Positions 14,651-23,725 of a stretch of 64,000 bases of DNA are shown here, in pieces. Both the position numbers and the translations under genes were made by a program. This DNA is from Bacillota bacterium (GTDB taxonomy: Bacteria; Bacillota; Clostridia; Lachnospirales; Lachnospiraceae). The DNA lies in the NCBI GenBank assembly GCA_023409535.1, contig JAEYGZ010000028.1, positions 108,945-172,944 on the forward strand, read 5' to 3'. Positions within the stretch are counted from its first letter, which is position 1. Every line of letters begins with the position of its first letter. Under the pieces are notes generated by a model. It made no database searches. It saw only the letters and a program-made list of their open reading frames with translations, and was not told the DNA's origin.

Positions 14651-15889
14651 ATGAAGAGATCAAAGATAACTCACAAACCACAGTTAGATTTTTTCAAGTA
14701 TATCGGACCCGGTTTATTAGTAACCGTTGGCTTTATTGACCCGGGAAACTGGGCCTCCAATGTAGCCGCAGGCTCGGATTACGGCTATAGGCTTCTATGG
14801 ATGGTAACCTTATCAACCATCATGCTGATTGTATTGCAGCATAACGCCGCCCATCTTGGAATTGTAACCGGTACCTGTCTGTCAGAATCGGCCGCACTTC
14901 ATCTAAAACCCTGGGTGAGCAAGGTAACCCTCTCCACCGCCATACTCGCAGCCATATCAACCTCCCTGGCAGAGCTTCTGGGCGGAGCAATCGCCTTGAA
15001 CATGCTTTTTCAAATACCCCTTAAATTAGGTACTGTCATAGTGTTAGCCTTTGTATTGCTGATGCTGTTTACCAATTCGTATAAGAAGCTGGAAAAGCTC
15101 ATTATGGGCTTCGTGTCCCTGATTGGATTATCGTTTATCATAGAGCTATGTCTGGTTCATGTGGATTGGGGGAAGGCTGCAATCAGCTGGCTCACACCAA
15201 GCTTTCCCGCAGGCTCCATTCCTGTTATCATGAGTGTTCTCGGCGCTGTTGTTATGCCTCATAATTTATTCCTGCACTCAGAAGTAATTCAAAGCCGGCA
15301 GTGGAATTTACAAAATGAAGAGGTTATAAAGAAGCAGCTGAACTACGAATTTCTGGATACCCTTTTTTCCATGATCATCGGTTGGGCCATCAACAGTGCA
15401 ATGATACTCGTTGCAGCAACCACCTTCTTTACCTATGGACTTCATGTCAGCGAACTAAATCAGGCGCAGCAGATGTTAAAGCCTTTACTTGGCAATGCCG
15501 CATCCATTGTATTTGCACTGGCTCTGCTGTTCTCCGGCATCTCTTCCTCCATCACCGCAGGAATGGCGGGAGGCAGCATCTTTGCCGGAATTTATAAGGA
15601 ACCGTATGATATCAAGGACAGTCATACCAAAACAGGTGTTGCTTTAACACTGATCTTATCAACCGTGATAATTTTCTTTATTAAGAATCCCTTCCAGGGA
15701 TTGATCTATTCACAAATGTTTTTAAGCATACAATTACCCATCTCAATCTTCCTGCAGATTTACCTGACCTCCTCAAAGAAGGTCATGGGTAAGTACGCGA
15801 ATTCCACGCGGAATAATATCCTCTTATGGATCATCGGGCTAATTGTAACCGGCTTGAATATTACTTTATTAATAAGTTATCTTGTTTAA
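14651..15889 (+). CDS. Nramp-family divalent metal ion transporter
   Basis: 412 residues, with about 11 transmembrane helices as in the family. The two metal-binding helix breaks are present: DPGN at residues 30-33 (VGFIDPGNWASNVAAGSDYGY) in helix 1 and MPH at about 202-204 (GAVVMPHNLFLHSEVIQSR) in helix 6. These are the direct ligands for Mn2+ and Fe2+ in MntH/DraNramp, so manganese or iron import with protons is likely. It stands before an ABC exporter gene in the same direction (61-bp gap). The ribosome-binding site is poor and no Mn riboswitch was seen in the 187-bp upstream gap. Confidence 0.92.
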   Translation: MKRSKITHKPQLDFFKYIGPGLLVTVGFIDPGNWASNVAAGSDYGYRLLWMVTLSTIMLIVLQHNAAHLGIVTGTCLSESAALHLKPWVSKVTLSTAILAAISTSLAELLGGAIALNMLFQIPLKLGTVIVLAFVLLMLFTNSYKKLEKLIMGFVSLIGLSFIIELCLVHVDWGKAAISWLTPSFPAGSIPVIMSVLGAVVMPHNLFLHSEVIQSRQWNLQNEEVIKKQLNYEFLDTLFSMIIGWAINSAMILVAATTFFTYGLHVSELNQAQQMLKPLLGNAASIVFALALLFSGISSSITAGMAGGSIFAGIYKEPYDIKDSHTKTGVALTLILSTVIIFFIKNPFQGLIYSQMFLSIQLPISIFLQIYLTSSKKVMGKYANSTRNNILLWIIGLIVTGLNITLLISYLV

Positions 15890-15950
15890 TCCGCTGTTTC
15901 GCCGAGTTATCAGCGCATTCTGAAGCAGCATTTTTGAGGAGGTTTAGGAA

Positions 15951-17681
15951 ATGAAACTTTTATGGAAGCTTGGTAAGGAGGCCATCCGGTATAAATATCT
16001 GTATCTTGTAGCTATCCTTGCAACCCTGGCACTGACATTGATTAATCTGGCCGCACCAAAGCTGCTGTCTTCCATGACGGCAATTGTAGCAGGTGACGAT
16101 CCGGTGAATTCAAAGGAAAAACTGCTGTACATCACCCTAACGCTGATCGCACTGTATCTTCTTCGGATATTATTCCGTTATCTAAGCAACTACCTTGCAC
16201 ATAAGGCAGCCTGGAATCTTGTGGAGGATCTGCGGGTACGTGTATACAATCAGATCCAGAACTTCTCCATGAGCTTCTTCCATGATAAGCAGACCGGAGA
16301 TCTGATGAGCCGTGTCGTAAATGATACCGCTAACTTTGAATTACTTTATGCACATATTATTCCTGAGATGGTAACAAATATTGTTACCGTAGCCGGTGTT
16401 ATGATCATCCTGTTAAATATCAATGTAAAGCTTGCATTACTGACCTGTATTCCTATTCCGTTAATCTTATATTCCGGATGGATCTTTGCCGCGAAAATAC
16501 GGCCAAATTTTAAGGTCTCCCAAAAAGCATTGGCCGGCCTGAATGCGAAGCTTCAGGATAATTTTTCAGGAATTCACGAGATTCAGGCCTTCGGACAGGA
16601 ACGCTATGAGGAAGAGCAGGTAACCATCAATGCGGGTACCTTTACAAAGGCTATGCTTCATGCCTTGAAATTAAGCGCAATCTTCCATCCGGGTGTAGAG
16701 TTCCTGTCCTCCGCAGGAACGGTAATTGTTGTGGGAGTTGGCGGCTTTCTTGCTTTTGGAGGTTCCTTGTCCGTAGCGGATATTGTAGCCTTCCTGCTGT
16801 ATTTGTCACTGTTCTATACTCCGATCTCCGGCCTTGCCAGACTGTTGGAGGATGTTCAGCAGGCATATGCCGGTGCCGAGCGTGTCATGATGATATTAGA
16901 CACGCCCAATGATATAACAAATGCACCCGACGCCGCAGAATTAACCAAGGTCGAGGGATGCATCAGCTTTGAAGCAGTTGACTTTGGTTATGAAGAAGCT
17001 GTTCCGGTATTGAAGGATATCAGCTTTCGCTGTAAGCCCGGGCAGATGATCGCACTGGTGGGACCTACCGGTGTGGGAAAGACCACCTTAACCCAGTTGA
17101 TCTCCAGATTCTATGATCCTGTTAAGGGACGCGTCCTGATTGACGGAGTGGATATTAAGACCGTAACCCTGGAAAGCCTGAGAAGCAATATTGCACCGGT
17201 GCTTCAGGATACCTTCCTCTTTAACGGAACCATCGCCGAGAATATCGGGTATGCCGACCCGGATGCCTCCAGGGAGGAAATCACAGCAGCCGCAAAGGCT
17301 GCCAGAATCCATGATAATATCATGGATATGCCAAACCAGTACGAGACAAAGGTGGGAGAACGGGGTATGCGCCTCTCCGGAGGACAGAAGCAGCGAATTG
17401 CCATCGCACGGGCGATTCTCCGCAAAGCTCCTATTATTATCCTGGACGAAGCAACGGCCTCCGTGGATGTGGAGACCGAAGTCCAGATTCAGAAAGCCAT
17501 TGCCGATCTTGCCGGAACCCGGACCATCGTTGCGATTGCGCACCGCCTCTCCACCATACAAAATGCTGATATGATACTGGTACTGGAAGAGGGCCGGATC
17601 ATTCAGAGCGGCACTCATAAAGAATTGCTTGAACAAGAAGGTCTATACCGGAGATTAAATCTGGCCCAGAGCAAAGCATAA
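15951..17681 (+). CDS. ABC exporter with fused membrane and ATPase domains (MsbA/LmrA type)
   Basis: 576 residues. Six transmembrane helices span residues 1-310, including FSMSFFHDKQTGDLMSRVVND, a coupling segment typical of type IV exporters. The ATPase domain follows: Walker A GPTGVGKTT at about 370-378, Q-loop APVLQDTFLFNGTIAENI, signature LSGGQKQR at about 473, Walker B IIILDEATAS at about 495 and switch His in VAIAHRLSTI. All catalytic residues are intact, so it should be active as a homodimer or with a partner half-transporter. The substrate (drug, lipid or peptide) cannot be told. The start follows a GAGGAGG-like site. Confidence 0.93.
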   Translation: MKLLWKLGKEAIRYKYLYLVAILATLALTLINLAAPKLLSSMTAIVAGDDPVNSKEKLLYITLTLIALYLLRILFRYLSNYLAHKAAWNLVEDLRVRVYNQIQNFSMSFFHDKQTGDLMSRVVNDTANFELLYAHIIPEMVTNIVTVAGVMIILLNINVKLALLTCIPIPLILYSGWIFAAKIRPNFKVSQKALAGLNAKLQDNFSGIHEIQAFGQERYEEEQVTINAGTFTKAMLHALKLSAIFHPGVEFLSSAGTVIVVGVGGFLAFGGSLSVADIVAFLLYLSLFYTPISGLARLLEDVQQAYAGAERVMMILDTPNDITNAPDAAELTKVEGCISFEAVDFGYEEAVPVLKDISFRCKPGQMIALVGPTGVGKTTLTQLISRFYDPVKGRVLIDGVDIKTVTLESLRSNIAPVLQDTFLFNGTIAENIGYADPDASREEITAAAKAARIHDNIMDMPNQYETKVGERGMRLSGGQKQRIAIARAILRKAPIIILDEATASVDVETEVQIQKAIADLAGTRTIVAIAHRLSTIQNADMILVLEEGRIIQSGTHKELLEQEGLYRRLNLAQSKA

Positions 17682-17719
17682 CCTGGTATACATAGATCTC
17701 CCTCATTAACGTCACAAAG

Positions 17720-17825
17720 AAGGGACTGTTTCAAAATAGCATCAATGAACCCTGACAAAAGTGATCCTCTCATAATGATGCTTTTACAGAGTAAATTTAT
17801 CTATTTTGTACAGTCCCTTTTATTT
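17720..17825 (+). terminator. Large inverted-repeat structure after the ABC exporter (terminator or MITE-like)
   Basis: Outer arms AAGGGACTGTTTCAAAATAG (17720-17739) and CTATTTTGTACAGTCCCTT (about 17801-17819) enclose a second inverted repeat AGCATCA (17738-17744) / TGATGCT (17776-17782). A T-rich tail follows. It can terminate the exporter transcript. Its size and the GGGACTGT ends also recall small non-autonomous insertion-element remnants. Confidence 0.55.
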
Positions 17826-17887
17826 ATATCATTATGTCAGCCCGAATTTTACTGATAAGCGGGAGCACTTCTTGCTTCCGTGCTTCT

Positions 17888-18757
17888 CTAGTTTTTCAGT
17901 CCTGTCATTACAATCCCTTCCACAAAATATTTCTGCCCGATGAGATAAAATATCACACCCGGTGCGAAGGACATACACGTTGCGCTCATAGTCAGTGCCC
18001 AATCCTGTTTTAACTGGCCTCTGAAGCTGGTAAGTCCTAAAGCGATTGTAAACTTCTCCTCCGAATTGATATAGATCATCTGCTGCAGCAGGTCATTCCA
18101 CAGTGTGATGAATATAAATAAGCCGACAACTATCATGGCAGGCCTGATGGCCGGTATAATAATTCTGACCAAGATATGCATTCGCCCTGCACCATCTATT
18201 GTTGCTGCCTCATCTAATTCCCGGGGCACTGTCATAATAAACTGGCGGATCAGGAAGATGTTGAAGGCCCCGCCGCCGGTGAAATACGGAAGGATCAAAG
18301 GCAGATAGCTGTTGTGCAGCCCTATCATCCGGGTCCACATAATATACAGCGGTATCAGGGTAACCATTGCGGGAAGAAGCATTGACCCTACACAGAGGGA
18401 GAAGAGCAGCTTCTTTCCCCGAAACCTCAGCCTGGCAAATGCATAGCCGCAGAGCGTTGCAGTTAATGTTCCTCCGATTACCGCGGGTACGATGATTGTC
18501 ATCGTATTGGCTAAGTACTTCCAGAATTTAAAAATCTCCAGTGCCTTACTATAATTGGACCACAGCCATCTGCCGGGCACAAGTGCAGGCGGATACCGGT
18601 ATATTTCCGCATTGGACATCAGCGAGGTACGAAAGATCCACCAGATCGGAAATAACACAAGTACTGCAAGAAAAGCAACAATGAGAATGGACGCAATATT
18701 GATCATTCTGTCTTTTCTCTTTCTGCTTTTCGCAGCTTTATACTTATTCCTGCTCAT
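17888..18757 (-). CDS. Carbohydrate ABC transporter permease (MalG/CUT1 type)
   Basis: 289 residues with six membrane helices. The ATPase-docking EAA loop is DEAATIDGAGRMHILVRIII, then PAIRP, and the C-terminus VEGIVMTGLKN is the standard MalG ending (xxGLxxGAxK). Its start overlaps the stop of the partner permease by 4 nt. It is the last gene of the operon GH127, binding protein, MalF-type and MalG-type permease, and would import arabinose-containing oligosaccharides released outside (inferred from the GH127 neighbour). No ATPase is encoded; CUT1 systems commonly share a distant MsmK-type ATPase. Confidence 0.93.
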   Translation of the reverse strand: MSRNKYKAAKSRKRKDRMINIASILIVAFLAVLVLFPIWWIFRTSLMSNAEIYRYPPALVPGRWLWSNYSKALEIFKFWKYLANTMTIIVPAVIGGTLTATLCGYAFARLRFRGKKLLFSLCVGSMLLPAMVTLIPLYIMWTRMIGLHNSYLPLILPYFTGGGAFNIFLIRQFIMTVPRELDEAATIDGAGRMHILVRIIIPAIRPAMIVVGLFIFITLWNDLLQQMIYINSEEKFTIALGLTSFRGQLKQDWALTMSATCMSFAPGVIFYLIGQKYFVEGIVMTGLKN

Positions 18758-19680
18758 CGGTCGTCACCTCCTTCATAGAAAATCCAGCTCTTAGAGGTTG
18801 CAAACAGAATCCCGGTAAATAGTGCTATCAGCACAAAAAATACAAAGGAAACCGCACTGGCATAGCCTAATTTATTATTAATGAAGGCCTGGTCATACAT
18901 CAGGTAGGTCATAAATCTGGAGGAATTGCCCGGGCCGCCGCTGGTGAGCGCCAAAGCCGGAGTTACCACCTGCATATTCGTAATCAAGCTCATTAATAAA
19001 TTATAAAAAATGATGGGCGTCATGCAGGGTAATGTAACATTGCAAAAACGCTGCCAGCCATTCGCACCGTCTATCTCTGCTGCCTCATGATAAACACGCG
19101 GAACATTCTGAAGACCTGCCAGGAAAATTACAATGAGATTACCGGATAGCCATACGGCAATCAGGGCAAGAGACGGAACAACATATCTGGAATCTGCCAC
19201 GAAATATATCTTCGTGATTCCCATTCTGGACAGAAGATAATTGAAAAATCCGAAATTTGCTTCATAGAGCCATGACCAGCCTACGTAGATCGCAGTTGCA
19301 GGCAGGACATACGGGACATAATATACGGCCCGCCAGAAGCTTCGCGCCGGTATCTTACGATTTAGAAGCATTGCTACAAACAGGGAATAGATCAAGCTGC
19401 TGATTACCGCGAGGATCGCGAAATACAAGGTCACCCGTATAGAATCAATCATGTAGGGATCTGTCGTAAACAGCTTTACATAATTGCGGAAACCGATAAA
19501 TTTCGGATCAGAAAGTCCGGACCAGCTGAATAAACTGATCCCAAATACCCCCAATAACGGCAGATAGGTAATGAAGGTTAATCCGATCAATGCAGGGATC
19601 AGGCATAAGTAAGCAGTTCGTGTTTCATTGGCAGACATGCGGGAATGATAGGAATGTGACTTTTTATTTGTTTTACTCAT
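18754..19680 (-). CDS. Carbohydrate ABC transporter permease (MalF/CUT1 type)
   Basis: 308 residues from the ATG with GGAG six bases upstream; the frame can start four codons earlier without a site. Six membrane helices, the phrase AYLCLIPALIGLTFITYLPLL at helix 1 and an EAA loop YHEAAEIDGANGWQRFCNVT, then LPCMTPI. The phrase VVTPALALTSGGPGNSSR is typical of sugar permeases of this class. Encoded between the binding protein and the MalG-type partner, with which it forms the transmembrane heterodimer. Confidence 0.93.
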   Translation of the reverse strand: MSKTNKKSHSYHSRMSANETRTAYLCLIPALIGLTFITYLPLLGVFGISLFSWSGLSDPKFIGFRNYVKLFTTDPYMIDSIRVTLYFAILAVISSLIYSLFVAMLLNRKIPARSFWRAVYYVPYVLPATAIYVGWSWLYEANFGFFNYLLSRMGITKIYFVADSRYVVPSLALIAVWLSGNLIVIFLAGLQNVPRVYHEAAEIDGANGWQRFCNVTLPCMTPIIFYNLLMSLITNMQVVTPALALTSGGPGNSSRFMTYLMYDQAFINNKLGYASAVSFVFFVLIALFTGILFATSKSWIFYEGGDDR

Positions 19681-19769
19681 AGAAATCTCCATCTTATATA
19701 ATAACCTTTGAATTAATATAGTTAAGAATTGCCAGGTTCCTATTATGAGAACTGTTCTTAATTCAAATC

Positions 19770-19814
19770 AGGAAGGATGACTACTACAGGAATTATCATG
19801 CAATCATCCTTCCT
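19770..19814 (-). other. Hairpin between binding-protein and permease genes
   Basis: Perfect 11-bp arms AGGAAGGATGA (19770-19780) / TCATCCTTCCT (19804-19814) just past the binding-protein stop and inside the operon. No T-run follows. It probably stabilises or partly terminates the upstream message so that more binding protein than permease is made (inference from malE-malF precedent). Confidence 0.6.
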
Positions 19815-19839
19815 CCATAAGAACTTATCTTTATCTATA

Positions 19840-21270
19840 TTATTTATCTTCTCCCGCATGAGCGGCGCGTAACGCATCGATATTCTCCGTAATTGCATCC
19901 TTGGCAGTCTTGGCGCCGGTCCATACATCCCCAAGCACTGACTGGAGCAAGGTATTAAAGTCCACCGTATTATTTGTATAATACCAGGCTGTCTTTTGTG
20001 CGGCATCAGAGATTGCATAATCTACTACCGCACTCTTGTACTGGTCATAGTCCGGGAAGTTCGGATTATCCACCCATTTATGGGTATAGGTCTCATCGGT
20101 ATAATATTCCTGAAAGATCGGCATCCAGATACCGGTTGCAATCAGGTTATCCCAGTTATGTTCGATACCGGAATACCACTTAATCCACTCCATTGCCTCC
20201 TTGGGATGCTCCGTCTGTGAGAATACCGCATTTACTCCGCCGGTATTGATGGTTACCTTATCCTTCATATAGGGTAATACTGCCACCCCGTAATTCAGTC
20301 CTTCGTTCCTGGCAGTACCAAGGCTGGTACCGACGTTCCAGGTACCATTGGTCGTCATAGCAACCGTTCCGGTGATAATGGATCGCGGTACACCATCGTC
20401 GGTTAAGCCTGTTGATAAGGGTGCCACATGATCCACCAGGTACAGATCTGCGATTCTTTGAATTGCTTCAATACTTTCGGGCTTATCAATGGCAACCTCA
20501 GAACCGTCGGAATTATAGAAGCCGCCGCCGTTACTGAGTGCCCAGACCTCTAACTGCCAGGTCAAATTCTCCACCATACAGCCATATTGGGTAATGCTGT
20601 TGGAATTAAAGCCATCTTCACCGGGATGCTTGCCGTTACTGTCCAGGGTAAGCTTTTTCGCTGCATCAACAAATTCCTCCCAGGTCCATGCATGCGCTAC
20701 ATCCGCAGGCGGATAAGCTACGCCGGCAGCATCAAACATATCCTTATTGTAATAGAGAATCAGAATTTCATTTGCTGAAGAATAAGCAACCGTCTTGCCC
20801 TCATATTGGAAGGCAACGGTGTCGATCGGCTGGGAAGCTCCCTCATACATGGAGCCGGAATCCAGCAGCATATCATTGGAAGAGTACGGAATAACCATAT
20901 TTTCATTTAACATACCGGTATCCGGCAGCTGGTTTGCTGCCGCCATGGTATTCAGTCTTGTTGTATAGTTCTCCCAGGGAATCGCCATTACCTCCACCTC
21001 AATTTTATCCTGAGAACTATTAAATTGATCGGCAACCGCCTGGACATTGGTACCCTCGTCTGCAGTTCCCCATATTGTGTAAGTAATCTTGACCCTCTCA
21101 CTGCTGCCGGTATCCTCCGCAGGCTTATCTGTTGGCGCGGCCTCATCCTTACCTGCCTCTGCTGCATCCTTCGGTCCGTTGTCAGGCTCATCTGCCGTAC
21201 TGCATCCTGCGAGTGCCATGGTTCCAAGTAATAGGACACCGAGCAGGATAGAGATGATTTTCTTAGACAT
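19840..21270 (-). CDS. Extracellular sugar-binding lipoprotein of a CUT1 ABC transporter
   Basis: 476 residues from the ATG with GGGAGG upstream; the 15-residue extension of the longest frame has no site. The signal peptide MSKKIISILLGVLLLGTMAL ends in a lipobox ALAGC, followed by an acidic Ala/Asp/Glu-rich linker and a group 1 extracellular solute-binding fold (ITYTIWGTADEGTNVQAVADQF, then NEILILYYNKDMFDAAGVAYPP, TWEEFVDAAKKLT and the late PKEAMEWIKWYSG). It lies downstream of the GH127 gene and upstream of two permeases, so the ligand is probably an arabinose- or xylose-containing oligosaccharide. Confidence 0.92.
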   Translation of the reverse strand: MSKKIISILLGVLLLGTMALAGCSTADEPDNGPKDAAEAGKDEAAPTDKPAEDTGSSERVKITYTIWGTADEGTNVQAVADQFNSSQDKIEVEVMAIPWENYTTRLNTMAAANQLPDTGMLNENMVIPYSSNDMLLDSGSMYEGASQPIDTVAFQYEGKTVAYSSANEILILYYNKDMFDAAGVAYPPADVAHAWTWEEFVDAAKKLTLDSNGKHPGEDGFNSNSITQYGCMVENLTWQLEVWALSNGGGFYNSDGSEVAIDKPESIEAIQRIADLYLVDHVAPLSTGLTDDGVPRSIITGTVAMTTNGTWNVGTSLGTARNEGLNYGVAVLPYMKDKVTINTGGVNAVFSQTEHPKEAMEWIKWYSGIEHNWDNLIATGIWMPIFQEYYTDETYTHKWVDNPNFPDYDQYKSAVVDYAISDAAQKTAWYYTNNTVDFNTLLQSVLGDVWTGAKTAKDAITENIDALRAAHAGEDK

Positions 21271-21375
21271 ATTGCTTTCCTCCCTTATAAATAATATTAT
21301 TATATTTATCAGCACAAAACTGCCAGGCTGATAGAATTACTTAATAAATTAATGATTTTCCTAAAGACAGGTATT

Positions 21376-23325
21376 TTAGAAACGAACCTTATGCCAGACC
21401 AGCATCTCTCCGGTCCCCCTGTTATTCCAGAGACCATAAGGAATTGCCTTAAGCTTCACCGCTTCCTCCGTGAACAACGGTGTTCCGTATAATTCCTCCA
21501 TCTTCACTCCCGAATTGCTAATTCTTGTTCCGCCATACTCTATGGTCGGCAGCTCTCCCGCCAGACCCTTCTCCGGCTCCGTCTCCGCCAGTCCGGTATC
21601 GGCAGTTACATATACCGCCCCAAGATTCTCACCGTTATCGACTTCCTCCAGGCAATATACACATGGTCCCTTCATAAGTGCAAGCTTCCCCTCATCAGCT
21701 CTGACACTGTCATTGGCTGCAATCCATCTGGGCCGAATTCCAAAGTCAAGCTCTATCAAGGTCTCGCCCTGGGGTAAGCCGGTAAAGCATGCGTAGCCCT
21801 GCTTCTCCTTCCAGAACGCCTTCTTCCCGTCACTTGTTATCTTAAGATGGGCGGCATAATCAGGAATTCTGATATTGACTCCGGTATGCATATTCTCCGA
21901 AGCCCGAATTCCAATTCTGACTTTTCCATCCTGCATCAGAGTGGAATGAAGATTGACCTCCAGGGAACCTTCCTGAAACTGAGCTTCTGCCGTTGAAGAG
22001 ATAAACAGGTTGATGTAAAGCGCTTCCCTGTCTCTTGCATAGATGTATTGCCCCAGAGAGGCCAAGGTTCTGGCCAGATTTGGCGGACAGCAGGCAACAC
22101 TGAACCACCTCTGCCGCTCCGGTTTTATATGCTTCATATAGGAGTGGTCCGTACAATAAGAGGGCACCATCTCAAGGGGATTTACATAAAAGTACTGGTC
22201 GCCCGACATGCTCATTCCTGCAAGAACCGTATTATAAAGCGCCCGTTCAACCGTATTGTAATAGCCTGCATCCTTAGTAACGGCTGCCATCCTTTGTCCG
22301 AACATCATAAGCCCGATGGAAGCACAGGTTTCACTGTAATTTGTATTATTCGGCAGATCGTAATCCGCTGTGAACCGCTCCAGGACACCGCTGGATCCGA
22401 TACTTCCTGTTATGTACATCCGTTTTCGTGTTATATTGTCCCAGATCGCCCGGCAAGCCTCTAACATCCTGCCATCCTCACATTCAAGCGCAAGATCTGT
22501 CATAGCACTGCACATATACATTGCCCGGACCGCATGGCCCTCCGCGGTACGCTGCATAATCGGCGGCATATGTGCCTGGGAATATTTCAGATCATAATCC
22601 GCGAATTCAGGAAAGAACTCCGCCCCTCCCCGCTTCTCTATTTCTTTTAAGAAATAATTCGGATTGCTGCCCCGTTCCTTGATAAAATAATAAGCACAAT
22701 CAAGATAGCGTCTTTCTCCGGTTAAACGATATAATTTCACTAAGGCAAGCTCTATTTCCTGATGCCCGGGATATCCGGGAAGCTGTCCCTCCCCCGTTCC
22801 GAATACCCGGCAGATCAGGTCCGCACTTTTCATTGCAATTTTTAAAAGCGGCTCCTTGCCTGTTGCATTATAGTAAGCAACTGCCGCCTCAATTAAATGT
22901 CCCATACTATAAAGCTCATGTCCCTCCACCAGATTTGACCAGCGTTTTTCAGGCGCTGTTACCGTATAGTAGGTGTTCAGATATCCGTCCTTTTGCTGTG
23001 CACGTCCGATTAGGTCAATAACCTCATCAACCGTGGGTTCAAATTCCGTTCCGCTTCCGTTCTCGATACAGTATGCGACAGCCTCAATCCATTTATAAAG
23101 GTCCGTGTCCTGGAACACCACACCCTTTCGTTCTCCTGTTATCTCACCGGCAGCAACTCTAAAGTTATTCATGCAATAGGTTGCAACGGCTCCTTCCACA
23201 CGATCATTTAGGATATCCCATTGATAAGGAAGCATTTTTTCTGTAACAAGCTTTAAATAACTGCCAAAAAGAGGATCTGTAATACGGATGCCGGCTAATT
23301 TAATCGATTTTAACCCTTCTGACAT
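21376..23325 (-). CDS. Glycoside hydrolase family 127 beta-L-arabinofuranosidase
   Basis: 649 residues. The start is the ATG at 23323-23325, with GAAGGAG upstream; the longer frame to 23376 would run through the LacI operator. No signal peptide, so it acts in the cytoplasm on imported sugars. GH127 hallmarks seen are the WNNRGTGEMLVWHK tail, ETCASIGLMMFGQRM (Glu at about 332, with its Cys two residues on) and the CCPPN pair (Cys 412-413). In the characterised enzyme HypBA1 one Cys of this cluster is the nucleophile and the Glu and Cys residues bind zinc. It would release terminal beta-L-arabinofuranose. First gene of the operon and under an apparent LacI operator. Confidence 0.9.
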   Translation of the reverse strand: MSEGLKSIKLAGIRITDPLFGSYLKLVTEKMLPYQWDILNDRVEGAVATYCMNNFRVAAGEITGERKGVVFQDTDLYKWIEAVAYCIENGSGTEFEPTVDEVIDLIGRAQQKDGYLNTYYTVTAPEKRWSNLVEGHELYSMGHLIEAAVAYYNATGKEPLLKIAMKSADLICRVFGTGEGQLPGYPGHQEIELALVKLYRLTGERRYLDCAYYFIKERGSNPNYFLKEIEKRGGAEFFPEFADYDLKYSQAHMPPIMQRTAEGHAVRAMYMCSAMTDLALECEDGRMLEACRAIWDNITRKRMYITGSIGSSGVLERFTADYDLPNNTNYSETCASIGLMMFGQRMAAVTKDAGYYNTVERALYNTVLAGMSMSGDQYFYVNPLEMVPSYCTDHSYMKHIKPERQRWFSVACCPPNLARTLASLGQYIYARDREALYINLFISSTAEAQFQEGSLEVNLHSTLMQDGKVRIGIRASENMHTGVNIRIPDYAAHLKITSDGKKAFWKEKQGYACFTGLPQGETLIELDFGIRPRWIAANDSVRADEGKLALMKGPCVYCLEEVDNGENLGAVYVTADTGLAETEPEKGLAGELPTIEYGGTRISNSGVKMEELYGTPLFTEEAVKLKAIPYGLWNNRGTGEMLVWHKVRF

Positions 23326-23362
23326 TGCTGCTGCGTCTCCTTCACTAGTTTTAATATAATGG

Positions 23363-23372
23363 TAAACGTTTA
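23363..23372. promoter_or_regulatory. LacI-family operator upstream of GH127
   Basis: Palindrome TAAACGTTTA (in GGTAAACGTTTAAC), 38 bp before the GH127 start, where it would block transcription of the operon. It shares its core with the site at 23496-23505. Confidence 0.65.
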
Positions 23373-23495
23373 ACACGTTTTATAAAATACATAGGTAATC
23401 ACATACCCATGTATTAACGTCATATTCCCCTTTGTTTAGTGTCGAATTTAATAAAATCAACTCTCAAAACGTAAACTGTTTATTTTTATATTAGT

Positions 23496-23505
23496 TAAAC
23501 GTTTA
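23496..23505. promoter_or_regulatory. Second LacI-family operator in the divergent region
   Basis: Palindrome TAAACGTTTA (in GTTAAACGTTTATCTAAC), 133 bp from the first site. The pair could allow looping between operators. A weaker related sequence, GTAAAACGATT, overlaps the spacer of the lacI-type gene's promoter near 23665. Confidence 0.6.
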
Positions 23506-23661
23506 TCTAACATTAAATGGATTATATCATTTTATTCTATTTTTTGTAAATCTCAAATTTAGTTTTTTATAATTTTTGTAAATAATATATACTTTTTACC
23601 ATGTGTTTTTATGCATATCTGCTAATTTATGGAATTTGTAATTTTAATGGTCTATTTTACG

Positions 23662-23690
23662 TTGTAAAACGATTGACATAAATGTATAAT
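23662..23690 (+). promoter_or_regulatory. Promoter of the LacI-family regulator
   Basis: TTGTAA (23662-23667), 17-bp spacer, TATAAT (23685-23690), 35 bp before the start codon. The -35 and spacer carry an imperfect operator-like sequence, suggesting autoregulation. Confidence 0.65.
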
Positions 23691-23725
23691 GGTGAAAAAT
23701 GAACTAAATAGTAAAGGAGATCTCT

